A stretch of DNA of 64,000 nt from Hyperoodon ampullatus (lineage: Eukaryota; Chordata; Mammalia; Artiodactyla; Ziphiidae). Position numbers and translations under genes: made by a program. Each line of letters starts with the position of its first letter. Within the stretch, counting starts at the first letter, position 1. The notes below the pieces were generated by a model. That model saw only the letters and a list, made by a program, of their open reading frames with translations, did not search any database and was not told the origin of the DNA. This document shows positions 1 through 11,810 of the stretch, in pieces. The stretch covers positions 161,983,980 through 162,047,979 of the forward strand of contig OX457057.1 in NCBI GenBank assembly GCA_949752795.1, given 5' to 3'.

Positions 1-143
1 GGTACCACATTCCGTAGATTCAACTTTGGAACCATGTAAATATTTTATGAAATTTTAAAAGCAGAACTTAAAAATTGAAAATAAAATGAAACATTAACTC
101 AGGTGGATATCCTAGAGGCAGCAATTCTCAGAATCTGTTTGTG

Positions 144-476
144 GGGCTTCCCTGGTGGCGCAGTGGTTAAGAATCTGCCTGCCAATGCAGGGGACATGGG
201 TTAGAGCCCTGGTCCAGGAAGATCCCACATGCCACAGAGCAACTAAGCCCATGTGCCACAACTACTGAGCCTGTGTGCCACAGTTACTGAAGCCCGCGCG
301 CCTAGAGCCTGTGCTTCGCAACAAGAGAAGCCACTGCAGTGAGAAGCCTGCGCACCGCAACGAAGAGAGCCCCCGCTCACCGCAACAAAGAGAGCTCCCG
401 CTCACCGCAACTAGAGAAAACCCGCACGCAGCAGTGAAGACCCAGTGCGGCCATAAATAAACAAACAAACAAACAG
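144..476 (+). mobile_element. CHR-type tRNA-derived SINE
   Basis: Starts GGGCTTCCCTGGTGGCGCAG, the tRNA-derived head seen in all SINEs of this window, and ends with an A-rich (AAAC)n tail at about 476. The body includes repeats of 'AGAG..CCGCTCACCGCAAC' type, making it longer than the other copies. A short internal duplication explains the length. The element implies a cetartiodactyl genome. Confidence 0.8.
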
Positions 477-643
477 ATTGTGTTCAACAAATCTCTGTGC
501 TGACATTTGCACTGATGGTGCCAAAGCACTACAGGTAAAACTGTTTATGCCCTTAATAGAAATCAAAGTAGTGACATTAAACAGTACCTAGTAGTCATTG
601 CATTGTAGTTGCCACGTTCTTGCAGTTAAAAGTCAGTTTTCAG

Positions 644-3600
644 ATTGGTTCAAGATGGCAGAGTAGAAGAACGTGTGCTCACCCCTTCTTGTGAGAGCAC
701 TGGAATCACAACTAACTGCTGGACAACCATCCACAGGCAGATGCTGGAACCCACCAAAAAAGATACCCCACATCCAAAGACAAGGGAGAAACTGCAGTGA
801 GATGGTATGAGGGGCACAATCATGATAAAATCAAATCCCATAACTGCTGAGTGGGAGACTCACAAACCGGAGAATAATTATACAGAAGTTTTCCCACTGG
901 AGTGAAGGTTCTGAGCCCCACGTCAGGCTTCCCAACCTGGGGGTCCGGCAACAGGAGGAGGAATCCCCAGAGAACTGGACTTTGAAGCCAGCAGGATTTG
1001 ATTACAGGACTTCCACAAGACGGGAGGAAACAGAGACTCCATTCTTGGAGGGCACACACACAGTCTTGTGCACACCAGTACCCAGGGGAAAGGAACAGTG
1101 ACCCCATAGGATACTGAACCAGACCTACCTGCCAGTGTTGGAGGGTCTCCTGCAGAGCTGGGGGGCAGCTGTGGCTCACCACAGGGACAAGGACACTGGC
1201 AGCATCAGTTCTGGGAAGTACTTATTGGCATGAGCCCTCCTGGGGGCCGCAGTTAACCCCACCAAACAGCCTTTAGGCTCCAGTGCTGGGTCACCTCTGG
1301 CCAAACAACGAACAGGGAGGGAAGACAGCCCCACCCATCAGCAGACAAGCTGATTAAAGTTTTACTGAGCACGGTCCTGCCCACCAGAGCAAGACCCAGC
1401 TCTACCCACCACCAGTCCCTCCTGTCAGGAAGCTTGCACAAGCCCCTTACATGGCCTCATCCACCAGAGGTCAGACAGCAGAAGCAAGAAGAACTACAAT
1501 CCTGCAGCATGCGGAATGAAAACCACAATCACAGAAATTTAGACAAAATGAAAAGGCAGATGATTATGTCCCACTTAAAGGAACAAGATAAAACCCCAGA
1601 AAAACAACTAAATGAAGTGGAGATAGGCAATCTACCTGAAAAAGAATTCAGAATAATGATAGTGAAGATGATCCTGGATCTCAGAAAAAGAATGGAGGTG
1701 CAGATTTAGAAGACGCAAGAAATGTTTAACAAAGACCTAGAAGAACTAAAGAACAAACAGAGATGAAGAATACAATAACTGAAATGAAAAATACACTAGA
1801 AGGAATCAATAGTAGAATAACTGAGGCAGAAGAACAGGTAAGCGACCTGGAAGACAGAATGGTGGAATTCACTGCCACGGAGCAGAATAAATAAAAAAGA
1901 AATGAAGACAGCCTAAGAGACCTCTGAGACAACATTAAGCGCACCAACATTCGCATTATAGGGGTCCCAGGAGGAGAAGAGAGAGAAAGGACCAGAGAAA
2001 ATATTTGAAGAGATAATAGCTGAAAACTTCCCTAACATGGGAAAGGAAGCAGTAAACCAAGTCCAGGAAAACAGAGAGTCCCAGGCAGGATAAACCCAAA
2101 GAGGAACATGCTGAGACACATAATAATCAAATTGACAAAAATTAAAGACAAAAAATATAAAAGCAACAGGGGAGATGCAACAAATAACATACAAGGGAAC
2201 ACCCATAAGGTTATCAGCTGATTTCTGAGTAGAAACTCTGCAAGCCAGAAGGGAGTGGCATGATGTATTCAAAATGATGAAAGGGAAGAATTGACAACCA
2301 AGAATACTCTACACAGCAAGGTCCTCATTCAGATTTGATGGAGAAATCAAAAACTTTACAGACAAGCAAAAGCTAAGAGGATTCAGCAACACTACACCAA
2401 CTTTGCAACAAATGCTAAAGGAACTCCTCTAGGCAGGAAAGAGACTAGCAACTTAAAACAACCTTGTACCTATATAGACTGCTATATCAAAACCTCATGG
2501 GAGCAGCAAACCCCAAAAGTACAGTAGATACACACACAAAAAAGGAAGAGCAGCCCAAACACAGTAATAAAGAGGGTCATCAAACCACAAGAGAAGAGGA
2601 CAGAAGAGGAAGGGAAGAAGAAAGACCTACAGAAACAATTACGAAAATGGCAATAGGAACACACATATCAATAATTACCTTAAATGTAGATGGATTAAAT
2701 GTGCCAACCAAAAGACATAGACTGGCTGATACAGAAACAAGACCCATATGTATGCTGTCTACAAGAGACCCACCTCAGACCTAGGGACACATACAGACTG
2801 AAAGTGAGGGGATGGAAGAATGTATTCCATGCAAATGGAAATCAAAAGAAAGCTGGAGTAGCAATTCTCATATCAGAGGAAATAGACTTTAAAATAAAGA
2901 CTGTTATAAGAGACAAAGAAGGACACTACATAATGATCAAGGGATCAATCCAAGAAGAAGATATAACAGTTGTAAATATATATGCACCCAACATAGGAGC
3001 ACCTCAATATATAAGGCAAATACTAACAGCCATAAGGGGAGAAATAGACAGTAACACAATAATACCGGGGACTTGAATACCTCACTGATCATCCAGACAG
3101 AAAATCAATAAGGAAACACAGGCCATAAATGACACATTAGACCAGATGGACTTAACTGATATATATAGGGCATTCCATCTAAAAGCAACAGAATACACAT
3201 TCTTCTCAAGTGCACAGGGAACATTCTCTAGGGTTGGCCACATGCTGGGCCACAAAGCAAGACCTGGTAAATTTAAGAAAATCGGAATCATATGAAGCAT
3301 TTTTTCTGACCACAATGCTATGAGATTAGAAATAAACTACAAGAAAAAAACTATAAAAAACACTAACATGTGGAGGCTATACAATATGCTACTGAACAAC
3401 CAATGGTTCACTGAAGAAATCAAAGAGGAAATCAAAAAAATACTTAGAGACAAATGAAAATGAAAGCACAACAATCCAAAACCTATGGGATGCAGCAAAA
3501 GCAGTTCTAAGAGGAAAGTTTATAACAATACAATCTTACCTAAGGAACCAAGAAAAATCTCAAATAAGCAACCTAACCTTTCACCTAAAGCAACTAGAGA

Positions 3601-5199
3601 AAGAAGAACAAACAAAACCTAAAGTTAGCAAAAGGAAGGATATCATAAAGATCAGAGCAGAAATAAACAAAATAGAGACAAAGAAGACAATAGCAAATCA
3701 ATGAAACTAAAAGCTGGTTCTTTGAAAAGATAAACAAAATTAATAAACCTTTAGCCAGACTCATCAAGAAAAAAAGGGAGAGGACTCATCAATAAGATTA
3801 GAAGTGAAAAAAGAGAAGTTACAACTGTCACCACAGAAATACAAAGGATCATAAGGGACGACTATAAGCAACTGTATGCCAATAAAATGGACAACCTGGA
3901 AGAAATGGACAAATTCTTAGAAAGGTATAGTCTCCCAAGACTGAACCAGGAAGACATAGAAAATATGAGCAGACTAATCACAAACACTGAAATTGAAACT
4001 GTGATTAAAAAACTCCCAACAGGGCTTCCCTGGTGGCGCAGTGGTTGAGAGTCTGCCTGCCGATGCAGGGGTTGCGGGTTCGTGCCCTGGTCCGGGAAGG
4101 TCCCATATGCCGCGGAGCGGCTGGGCCCGTGAGCCATGGCCGCTGAGCCTGCGCGTCCGGAGCCTGTGCTCCACAACGGGAGAGGCCACAACAGTGAGAG
4201 GCCCGTGTATCGCAAAAAAAAAAAAACAAAAAAAAACAACTCCCAACAAACAAAAAGCCCAGGACCTGATGGCTTCACAGGCAAATTCTATCAAACATTT
4301 AGAGAAGAGCTAACACCTATTCTTCTGAAACTGTTCCACAAAATTGCAGAGGAAGGTAAACTCTCAAACTCATTTCTACAAAGCAGCAGTCACCCTGATA
4401 CCAAAACCAGACAAATACCACAAAAAAAGAAAATTACAGGCCAGTAATTCACTGATGAACATAGATGCTAAAATTCTCAACAAAATACTAGCAATCCGAA
4501 TCCAACAATACATTAAAAGGATCATACACCATGATGAAGTGGGATTTATCCCAGGGATGCAAGGATTATTCAGTATCCACAAATCAATCAGTGTGATATA
4601 CCACATCAACAAATTGAAGAATAAAAACCATATGATCATTTCAATAGATGCAGAAAAAGCTTTCAACAAAATTCAACACCCATTTATGATAAAAACTCCC
4701 CAGAAAGTGGGATAGAGGGAACATACCTCAACATAATAAAAGCCATTACAACAGAGCTACAGCTAACATCATAGTCAACGGTGAAAAGCTGAAAGTATTT
4801 CCTCTAAGATGAGGAATAAGACAGGGATGTCCACTTGCCATTTTTATTCAACATGGTTTTGGGAGTCCTAGCTCTAGCAATCAGAGAAGAAAAAGAAAAG
4901 GAATCCAAATTGGAAAAGAAGAAGTTAAGCTGTAACTGTTTGCAGATTACATGATACTATACATAGAAAATCCTAAAGACACTACCAGAAAACTACTAGA
5001 GCTCATCAATGAATTTGGTAAAGTTGCAGGTTACAAAATTAATACACAGAAATCTGTTGCATTTCTATACACTAACAAAAGATCAGAAAGACAAATTCAA
5101 GAAATAATCCATTTACCATCACATCAAAAAGAATGAAATACCTAGGAATAAACCTACCTAAGGAGACAAAAGACCTGTACTCCAAAAACTATAAGATGC
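644..5199 (+). mobile_element. L1 element A, 5'-complete, 3'-truncated, in ABL2 intron
   Basis: It begins at the usual L1 start (GGTTCAAGATGGCAGAGTAG). It has a ~900-bp 5'UTR, an ORF1 remnant from ATG 1548 (MKRQMIMSHLKEQDKTPEKQ, soon broken), and ORF2 from ATG 2647 (MAIGTHISIITLNVDGLNVP). The endonuclease has a recognisable QETH motif near 2760. The RT domain lies at about 4340-4990, with the YADD-type motif degraded to FADY at about 4940. Many stops and frameshifts make it dead. It ends inside ORF2 after [13 protein letters not shown] and abuts a SINE at 5201, without the rest of ORF2 or a 3'UTR. Confidence 0.88.
4022..4237 (+). mobile_element. CHR-type SINE nested in L1 ORF2
   Basis: A SINE with the GGGCTTCCCTGGTGGCGCAG head and an A-rich tail. 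It is flanked by direct repeats AACTCCCAACA at 4011-4021 and 4238-4248, and the L1 reading continues on either side, so it is a later insertion. Confidence 0.93.
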
Positions 5200-5200
5200 C

Positions 5201-5419
5201 GGGCTTCCCTGGTGGCACAGTGGTTGAGAGTCCGCCTGCCGATGCAAGGGACACGGGTTCGTGCCGCGGTCCGGGAAGATCCCACATGCCGCGGAGCGGC
5301 TAGGCCCGTGAGCCATGGCCACTGAGCCTGCGTGTCTGGAGCCTGTGCTCCGCAATGGGAGAGGCCACAACAGTGAGAAGCCCGTGTACCGCAAAAAAAA
5401 AAAAAAAAAAAAAAAAAAA
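5201..5419 (+). mobile_element. CHR-type SINE abutting the truncated L1
   Basis: Complete SINE from GGGCTTCCCTGGTGGCACAG to a poly(A) of about 27 nt. The left flank is L1 ORF2 and the right flank (GAGTCTAACAAAACAG) is not L1. No convincing target-site duplication is seen, so the junction may reflect a deletion after insertion. Confidence 0.88.
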
Positions 5420-5699
5420 GAGTCTAACAAAACAGTTTTACTTAAGAATTTCCTTGATTAAGCAGTAAAAATGATTAATTTTATAAAAATCTTGATTCTC
5501 AGATACATGTCTTTTTAGTATTCTATGTGACAAAATGGAAAGTATGCATAAAGTACTTCTGCTGCTTGCCAAAATATTGTGGCTGTTTTTAGAGAGAGCC
5601 ATGTGCAATTTTTGTGTGTTTTGAGCTGAACTGGCTGCTTTTTTCATGGAACACTATTTTCACTTGAAAGATTGAACTATTCAGATTTGGGATTTGGTA

Positions 5700-6145
5700 G
5701 ACATTTTCTCAAAAATAAATGAAGTGAGTTTGCTCTTTCAAAGAAGACAGGTATTAATTGTTGGAAATGGTAGAATTTGAGCTTTTAAGCAAAAATTATA
5801 ATTTAATAAAATTAGTAACCATCATTCTGCTCATGACAACTTCTTACTTAAAACTTTTGTGATGAGATTGATAGTGATGGTAATGAATAGAATGTTTCAA
5901 TGTTATATAATGAAGTATATCAACATTTAGTGAATCATGATTTCCAGATGATCAATGCATGATGTTAAAAAATGCAAAGTACAGAATAGACCCATTTCAA
6001 GTACAAGGTAAACCCACAAATTTTAATTCGACAGATTATGAAAATTTTGTCTGTGTGGTTTCAGATTTCAGTTTACAGTTAACCTTTGTTGAGTTTGGTG
6101 TGGTATCAAAGAAGAATATCCATAATAATCTGAAAGAATGTTAAA
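5700..6145 (+). pseudogene. decayed hAT/ZBED-type transposase-like fragment
   Basis: Across two frames the sequence resembles the C-terminal part of the ZBED5/FAM200/SCAND3 family of hAT-derived proteins: INEVSLLFQRRQVLIVGNGR, then DEIDSDGNE, then NAKYRIDPFQVQGKPTNFNS and TDYENFVCVVSDFSLQLTF. Several stops and frameshifts are present. It is either a retrocopy of a domesticated gene or an old hAT element. Family identification is by memory of the motif order. Confidence 0.5.
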
Positions 6146-6474
6146 ATATACCTTCCTTTTATACCTCCATATCTGTGTGCAATAAGATTTTCATATACTT
6201 AAACAAAAATAACATCACAACAGATCAAATGTAGAATGAAGATTCTACTGTCTTGTTTTAAGCTAGATATTAAAGAGATTTGCAAAAAATGACAATGTTA
6301 CTCTTACCTCTTAATTTTCTTTTCAAGGGTAGTTATTTTTAATAAAATATGTTAACATGAGTTTATTGTTATTTTAAAATTAATATTACAGTTTCTTAGT
6401 TTTAATTTCAAATATGGTAAATAATGATAGATGTAACCCACATAACAGAGGTCTTTGGAGACATCAGTAGTTCT
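6146..6474. other. AT-rich intron, nothing recognised
   Basis: AT-rich ABL2 intron sequence; no gene, RNA or repeat that I recognise. Confidence 0.5.
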
Positions 6475-6790
6475 TATTTTTTAATTGAAAAATTTTAATT
6501 ATAAAATATAACATAAAACTTACCTTTTAAACTATTTTAAGGTGTACAGTTTAGTAGCCTTAAGTACAGTCACCCATTTCCAGAACTAGAACAATTTCTA
6601 GGTATTTCACATAAGTGGAATCATACAATATTTGTCCTTCTGTGCCCGACTTATTTCACTTAGCATAATGTTTTCAAGGCCCATCTATGTTGTAGCATAT
6701 ATTAAAATTTTATTCTTTTTTATGGTTGAATAATATTCCATTGTATGTACCACATTTTGTTTATTTGTTCATTCCCTCTGTACTCCTGGT
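6475..6790 (-). mobile_element. old L1 3' fragment (antisense)
   Basis: Contains the antisense L1 landmarks AAGTGGAATCATACAATAT, TTATTTCACTTAGCATAATG and ATTCCATTGTATGTACCACA. Divergence suggests an old mammalian L1 family. Confidence 0.7.
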
Positions 6791-8470
6791 AACAATATAG
6801 GAGCCTTAAAAAATGTAACTATTAATTATTGGTAATTTAAATAGCAGATTTACTGATTAAATAGTAAATCATATGGTACAGAATATAGATATGTATAAAA
6901 TATGAATTATGGAGCTCCTTTGCCTTTTATTTTGTGTAATTTAGGGAAGGAGAAATTCAACCCAGTATTTGGAATTCTGAGTCATTAATTTGAGGTAACC
7001 CATTAGTCATTTAACTCTTGCTTTCCCCATGATGTTAACAGTACTGGCTTCATAAAGGTTAATTTCTTTGAGTGCATAAGGTTTGTTTTTTTTACACTGT
7101 TAATAATTACCTACATCAAAGTCATTCTTTCTTTAAGTTTACATTATAATTTTGTAACATCTTTATTGAAAGCTATTTCAATTCTACTATCTATAATTTT
7201 ACCGTTACCTTTATTGACCTGGAACCAAGCACAGTGGCTGGTACATAGTAGGTACTTAGCAAATATTTCCTGAATCAGTGAGTGTTCTTAGGTGTACAGT
7301 AACACATTCTTGTATTATTTTTGTAGATTATACCACTAAAGTCATCCATGATTTGTAGATTTTACTAATTTCCTATAAGGTTCTTAAGTTTTATTTAACT
7401 TTGTTCCTATGTATTAGGAACAAAGATTAGGCTTTCACTTTTAAAAGTTTTAATACTCAAAAGTTTTCAGCACTATCATGCCATGTTTTTAACCTTTATT
7501 AAGCTATAATAGAGCCAAAATTTTACTGAAGGCCGTCATTTCCTGGTTTCTGTGCTTATGAATCAGATTGTAACTATTTCTTTGACTTCGGATTTGTGGT
7601 TTCGTGAACTAATTTAAGTGATGCAAAAGATGAGTCTTGTTAGGCGTTTCCTCTCTTTTAAAAGTGTAAACACTTTAATTGTAAACGTGTTTTCTTCAAG
7701 GAAACTTTTCTCTACAGTCTTACTTCATTATCACTTAGGAATGAAACCCCACCTATATGTGCTAATCCCTACGTGTTTTATTATTTGTTACTCGTGTGTC
7801 GGTTTTTACTTATTTTTTGAAAATGTTCCAGAGGTTTTGAAGTATCTCCATTCTGACTCAATGTTTTGCTAATTACTAGACATTTTCCTTTATGTAACTC
7901 TTCACCCACTTTGGACTTGTAAATGCTTACCCTTCCATTGGTTCCTTCTGGCTACTGAGTACATGAATGAGTGTCACATGCATATGGTATTGCTTGTCAG
8001 AGAGTGGAATTCCAAGACTTCCTCTGTACATAGATCAGTTAAACTTTTGTGCTTCTGGGCAGAGGAATGGTCTTTGGGGCAGCTCTGCTTCTACCTAATT
8101 GTTATGGCAGAGATCAGGACACATTGCTTTGCTGCCTGTGCAGTGAGGCCTCAGAAACTGCTCTACCCAACTTGACGGGTATGGTATAAGGATGATAGTT
8201 TGGGGAGGGTACATAATCACAGTAATCAAGCATGAATGGAGATTTCAAAAAATTAATATTATCTACTATTATCATCTTTATTCTTGGCCAGTGAAGCTTC
8301 ATGTGTTTTTTTTTTCCTCGTATTTCATAGTAGGGCCTTAGTAAGTACCTATTGAATGAAAGAAGAAATGAATAACATATGATATTTTGTAGTATTAAGA
8401 TACATATGGCTTGATATTGAGAGCAATTGATTTATCTAACCACCTTACACAGTTTTTAAAAGAGGTGTTA
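6791..8470. other. ABL2 intron; short L2-like end, otherwise nothing recognised
   Basis: Mostly AT-rich. At about 7205-7285 the words GTACATAGTAGGTACTTAGC and a TGAATCAGTGAG end look like an L2 3' end. A similar short end is near 8330-8375. No coding sequence is supported. Confidence 0.45.
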
Positions 8471-8489
8471 AAAAGTATTAGTTTCTTAG

Positions 8490-8611
8490 GGACTTCCCAG
8501 GTGGTCCAGGGGTTAGGACTCTGCTCTTTCACTGCCGTGGGCGTGGGTTTGACCCCTGGTTGGGGAACTGAGGTCCTGCAAGCTACGCGGTGCAACCAAA
8601 AAGAAAAAAAA
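8490..8611 (+). mobile_element. short CHR-1-like SINE
   Basis: Begins GGACTTCCCAGGTGGTCCAG, contains the tRNA-derived box-B-like TGGGTTTGACCCCTGGT and ends in an A-rich tail. Flanked by AAAAGTATTAGTTTCTTAG (8471-8489) and the same sequence with one mismatch at 8612-8630, a 19-bp target-site duplication. Confidence 0.9.
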
Positions 8612-8630
8612 AAAAGTATTAGCTTCTTAG

Positions 8631-10124
8631 AGAATATGCAATCAGACAAAGTAGAATTCTAGCAAGATAAGTGTTCGTAAAAATGCTTGGAAATGCCTAA
8701 ACTGAAAATTTTGAATATTAATTTCTCCAATTACTACCTGACAAACTTCTACCTAGAAATTTCTTAAACTTAGAAATTTCTGCTAGAAGTTATTGAATGA
8801 CTAATTGGTAAAAAGTGATTTTAATAAAATTAAACATTAATTTTAATTAAACAGACATTTAAACAGTAATTAAACATTAAACGTTAAATTTAGGAATTAT
8901 CTCTGAATTTGAGTTTTATTCTGGATTTTAACTTGTTTAATCCTGATAATTTACTTTGTACAAGCTGCTACTTCTATGTTTTACCTTATTTTTATTGTTT
9001 GCTACAAGTGTATTAGTAGAAAAAAGTAATAAAATTACCTCTTCTTAATAGTCACAATGTATTTCTGCTACCTGGGTCCTATATTCCATAAGTAAAAATT
9101 AGAGTCTTCTGTTGTGTCATCTTAAGTCCATGATATACTTCAACAATAGTGAGTAATGAAAGATAACTCACTATCTAAGTTACCTCATGTATAGTAGTCA
9201 CTTGACATTGTTCAAAAATAAAACATTCCCAGCCTATACACTTGTATTTGGGCGGGTGCAGTACATCTGAATCATCTGGATTTGACTGTCTTCAGCCGAT
9301 GAGGAAAGTGGCATAGACTAGACCTACTGGGTAACACGGTGGCATTTACTTCCTATAGGTCCTCCCCCCTCTTTTTGTCTTCATTCCTTGGCTTGCTCTC
9401 CCCCATTTAGTTCTTTAACTCTTTATGATTTAAAACATGTTCATTCCTGGCCTCAGGAAAATGTTAGGATGTTTCTTGTCTTTGAAAAATTACCCCTTTT
9501 GTTTGGTGCTAGTGGGTAGGATGGTGTTTAAGTGGATATCCTGTGCAGGCGGATTGTACAGGAAATAGAGCCTTAGTACTGTGAGAACAAAAGAGTGGGA
9601 AGAAAGAAGAAACGAAGGAAATAAGATCTTTTGACTTGACCAAAAAGACTGTAAAACCAGAGATGGGAAGAAGGGGATTGGGGAATAAAAAGGATTGTTT
9701 TCCAAGTTGTGGTTCTTTTAGTACTTTGGTCTCAGAAATGACTGTTTTCCTGTATTTATTATTTTGTATATATTACAGAAATGTACGGTACTTTTTGGCC
9801 TGTATATATGTTTTAAGTTTTCATAAAATTGTGCCATAGGTCTCATTCTCTTTTCTCCTTTTGTCAAATAACATGGTTTTAAGAAGCCAACTTGCCTTTA
9901 AAAATCCTCCTTTGAGCTTGATGGCGTTCCTCTCCAGTACAGATGAATCACATGTCATAGACATGTTCTTGCACTTTGACAGTCTGTCATTCTACTCTCA
10001 TCAGAGCAGAATTCCTGCTCATCCAATTTAAATGCTTTCTCTTCTCTGAAACCTTTTCTGACTGCAGAGTTTTGTTTTCTTATCCTGTCCTCTCATAGCA
10101 TCCTCTGTGAGTATAGCAGTATGC
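8631..10124. other. ABL2 intron, nothing recognised
   Basis: AT-rich, with local duplications of AAATTTCTT and TAATTAAACATTAA words near 8750-8890. No gene or repeat family identified. Confidence 0.45.
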
Positions 10125-10324
10125 ATGGTTCATTTATTCAACAAATTGTTTTTAAGAGCCTCTTATATGCATTCACTGTTTGGGGTGCTTGGAATTTATT
10201 AGTGAACAAAGCAGGCAAAAATATCTGTCCTCCTGAAACTAATATTCTAGTGAGGTGAGGTAATAGTTGATGTGAATGTGATGATAAATAAATTACATAT
10301 TTTGTGGTAATAAGAGTGATGGAG

Positions 10325-10539
10325 GGACTTCCCTGGTGGTACAGTGGTTAAGAATCCGCCTGCCAATGCAGGGAACATGGATTCGAGCTCTGGTCCGGGA
10401 AGATCCCACATGCTGCGGAGCAACTAAGCCCGTGAGCCACAACTACTGAGCCCACTCGCCGCATCTAGAGAAAACCCACGCACAGCAACGAAGACCCAAC
10501 ACAGCCAAAAAAAAAATAATAAATTTATATTAAAAAAAA
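10325..10539 (+). mobile_element. CHR-type SINE
   Basis: GGACTTCCCTGGTGGTACAG head, A-rich tail, flanked by AGTGATGGAG at 10315-10324 and 10540-10549. It splits the L2 fossil. Confidence 0.93.
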
Positions 10540-10656
10540 AGTGATGGAGAGAAATACATTAGGAAAGGAGGCGTGGGGGATGTGGAAGTGTTGTCAGGAG
10601 TAGATGCATTTTAAAATAGGATGGTCAGAGAATGCCGTACCAAGAGGGTAACATTT

Positions 10657-10863
10657 TTTTTTTTTTTTTTGCGGTACGCGGGCCTCTCACTGTTGTGGCC
10701 TCTTCCGTTGCGGGGCACAGGCTCAGGACGCGCAGGCCCAGCGGCCACGGCTCACGGGCCCAGCCGCTCCGCGGCATGTGGGATCTTCCCGGACCGGGGC
10801 ACAAACCCGTGTCTCCTGCATCGGCAGGCGGACTCCCAACCACTGCGCCACCAGGGAAGCCCT
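10657..10863 (-). mobile_element. young CHR-type SINE with perfect TSD
   Basis: Antisense SINE beginning with poly-T and ending CCACCAGGGAAGCC. Flanking CAAGAGGGTAACATTT repeats (10641-10656 and 10864-10879) are identical over 16 bp, so the insertion is recent. Confidence 0.95.
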
Positions 10864-11411
10864 CAAGAGGGTAACATTTGAGTGAAGTGTCATGTGGATG
10901 TCTTGGGGAAGAATGTTTTAGGTGGATGGAAAAGCCAGTACAAAGGTCCTGAGGTAGGAGTGTGCCTGTATTGTTCAAGCAACAGCAGGGATGCCAGTAG
11001 TCAAAATGAGGTAAAATGGGAGAGGAATAGTAGGAAGATGAATTGGGAAAGGTAAGTTGCAAAGGGCCTTGCAGGCCCCTTGTAAGGACTTTAGGTTTTA
11101 TTCCAAGGTAAGGAGCCATCAAAGAGTTTCGAGCAGAGGAGTAAAACAATCTGACTTATGCTTTAAAAGCTGGTTGGTGTGTTGAGAATAGACAGTAGAG
11201 AGCTAGGATAAGAAGCATGGAGATCAGTTAGAAGTCTGGTGAAATAATCTAGCTGAGAGATGATGCTGGTGACAGGGCAGTAGTAGTGGAGGGGGTGAGA
11301 AATGGATAAATTCCAGGTATATTCTTGGAGGCAGTGTCAATAAGATTTCCTGATGGATTGGATGTTGTATTGGAGAGCAAAAAAGGAGTCATGAATGATG
11401 CCAAGGTTTTT

Positions 11412-11708
11412 TGTTTTTCTTTCCCCACCTTTATTGATATAATTGACATGTAACATTGTGTAAGTTTAAGGTATAATAATACGTAAGTGTTGATTTGGTA
11501 CACTTTAGTAATGCAAGATGATTACCATCATAGCATTAGCTAATACCTGCATCATGTCACATAATTACTATTTTTTTTGTGGTAAGAACAATTTCAATCT
11601 AGTCTCTTAGCAATTTTAAAATTTATAATACAGTATTATTAGCTATAATTACTGTGTTATACACTAGATCCCCAGAGCTTATTTATCTTACAGTTTGTAC
11701 TCAAACTT
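11412..11708 (-). mobile_element. 5'-truncated L1 3' fragment (antisense)
   Basis: Antisense L1 3'UTR-type sequence (CCACCTTTATTGATATAATT, TTATACACTAGATCCCCAGA). It interrupts the L2 fossil and is flanked by CCAAGGTTTTT at 11401-11411 and 11709-11719. Confidence 0.82.
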
Positions 11709-11810
11709 CCAAGGTTTTTGGCCTGAGGAACTGAAAAGATGGACTTGCCATTAACTGAGGTGGAAAATTCTGTGAGAACAGCACATTTGGGGGAAAGAAT
11801 GGATGCTAGT

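Larger units (their letters stand above)
10125..11810 (-). mobile_element. L2 fossil, copy 1 (antisense), split by later insertions
   Basis: Pieces at about 10125-10324, 10550-10640, 10880-11411 and 11720-11810 read as reverse-complement L2. They start with TTCATTTATTCAACAAATTG, then AAAGGTCCTGAGGTAGGAGT, then GGGCCTTGCAGGCC, GGAGCCATCAAAGAG and CTGATGGATTGGATGTTG. Two SINEs and one L1 were inserted into it later. It serves as an internal reference for the exonized L2 copy at 12815-13480. Confidence 0.72.

Noticed and set aside
2647..5199. Active L1 in ABL2 intron
   Set aside because: ORF1 and ORF2 have many stops and frameshifts, a SINE splits ORF2, the YADD motif is changed, and the 3' end is missing.
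10625..11149. 174-codon open frame on the - strand
   Set aside because: It runs through an antisense SINE and an L2 fossil. Similar open frames occur in every copy of this SINE because it is GC-rich; no protein family fits.
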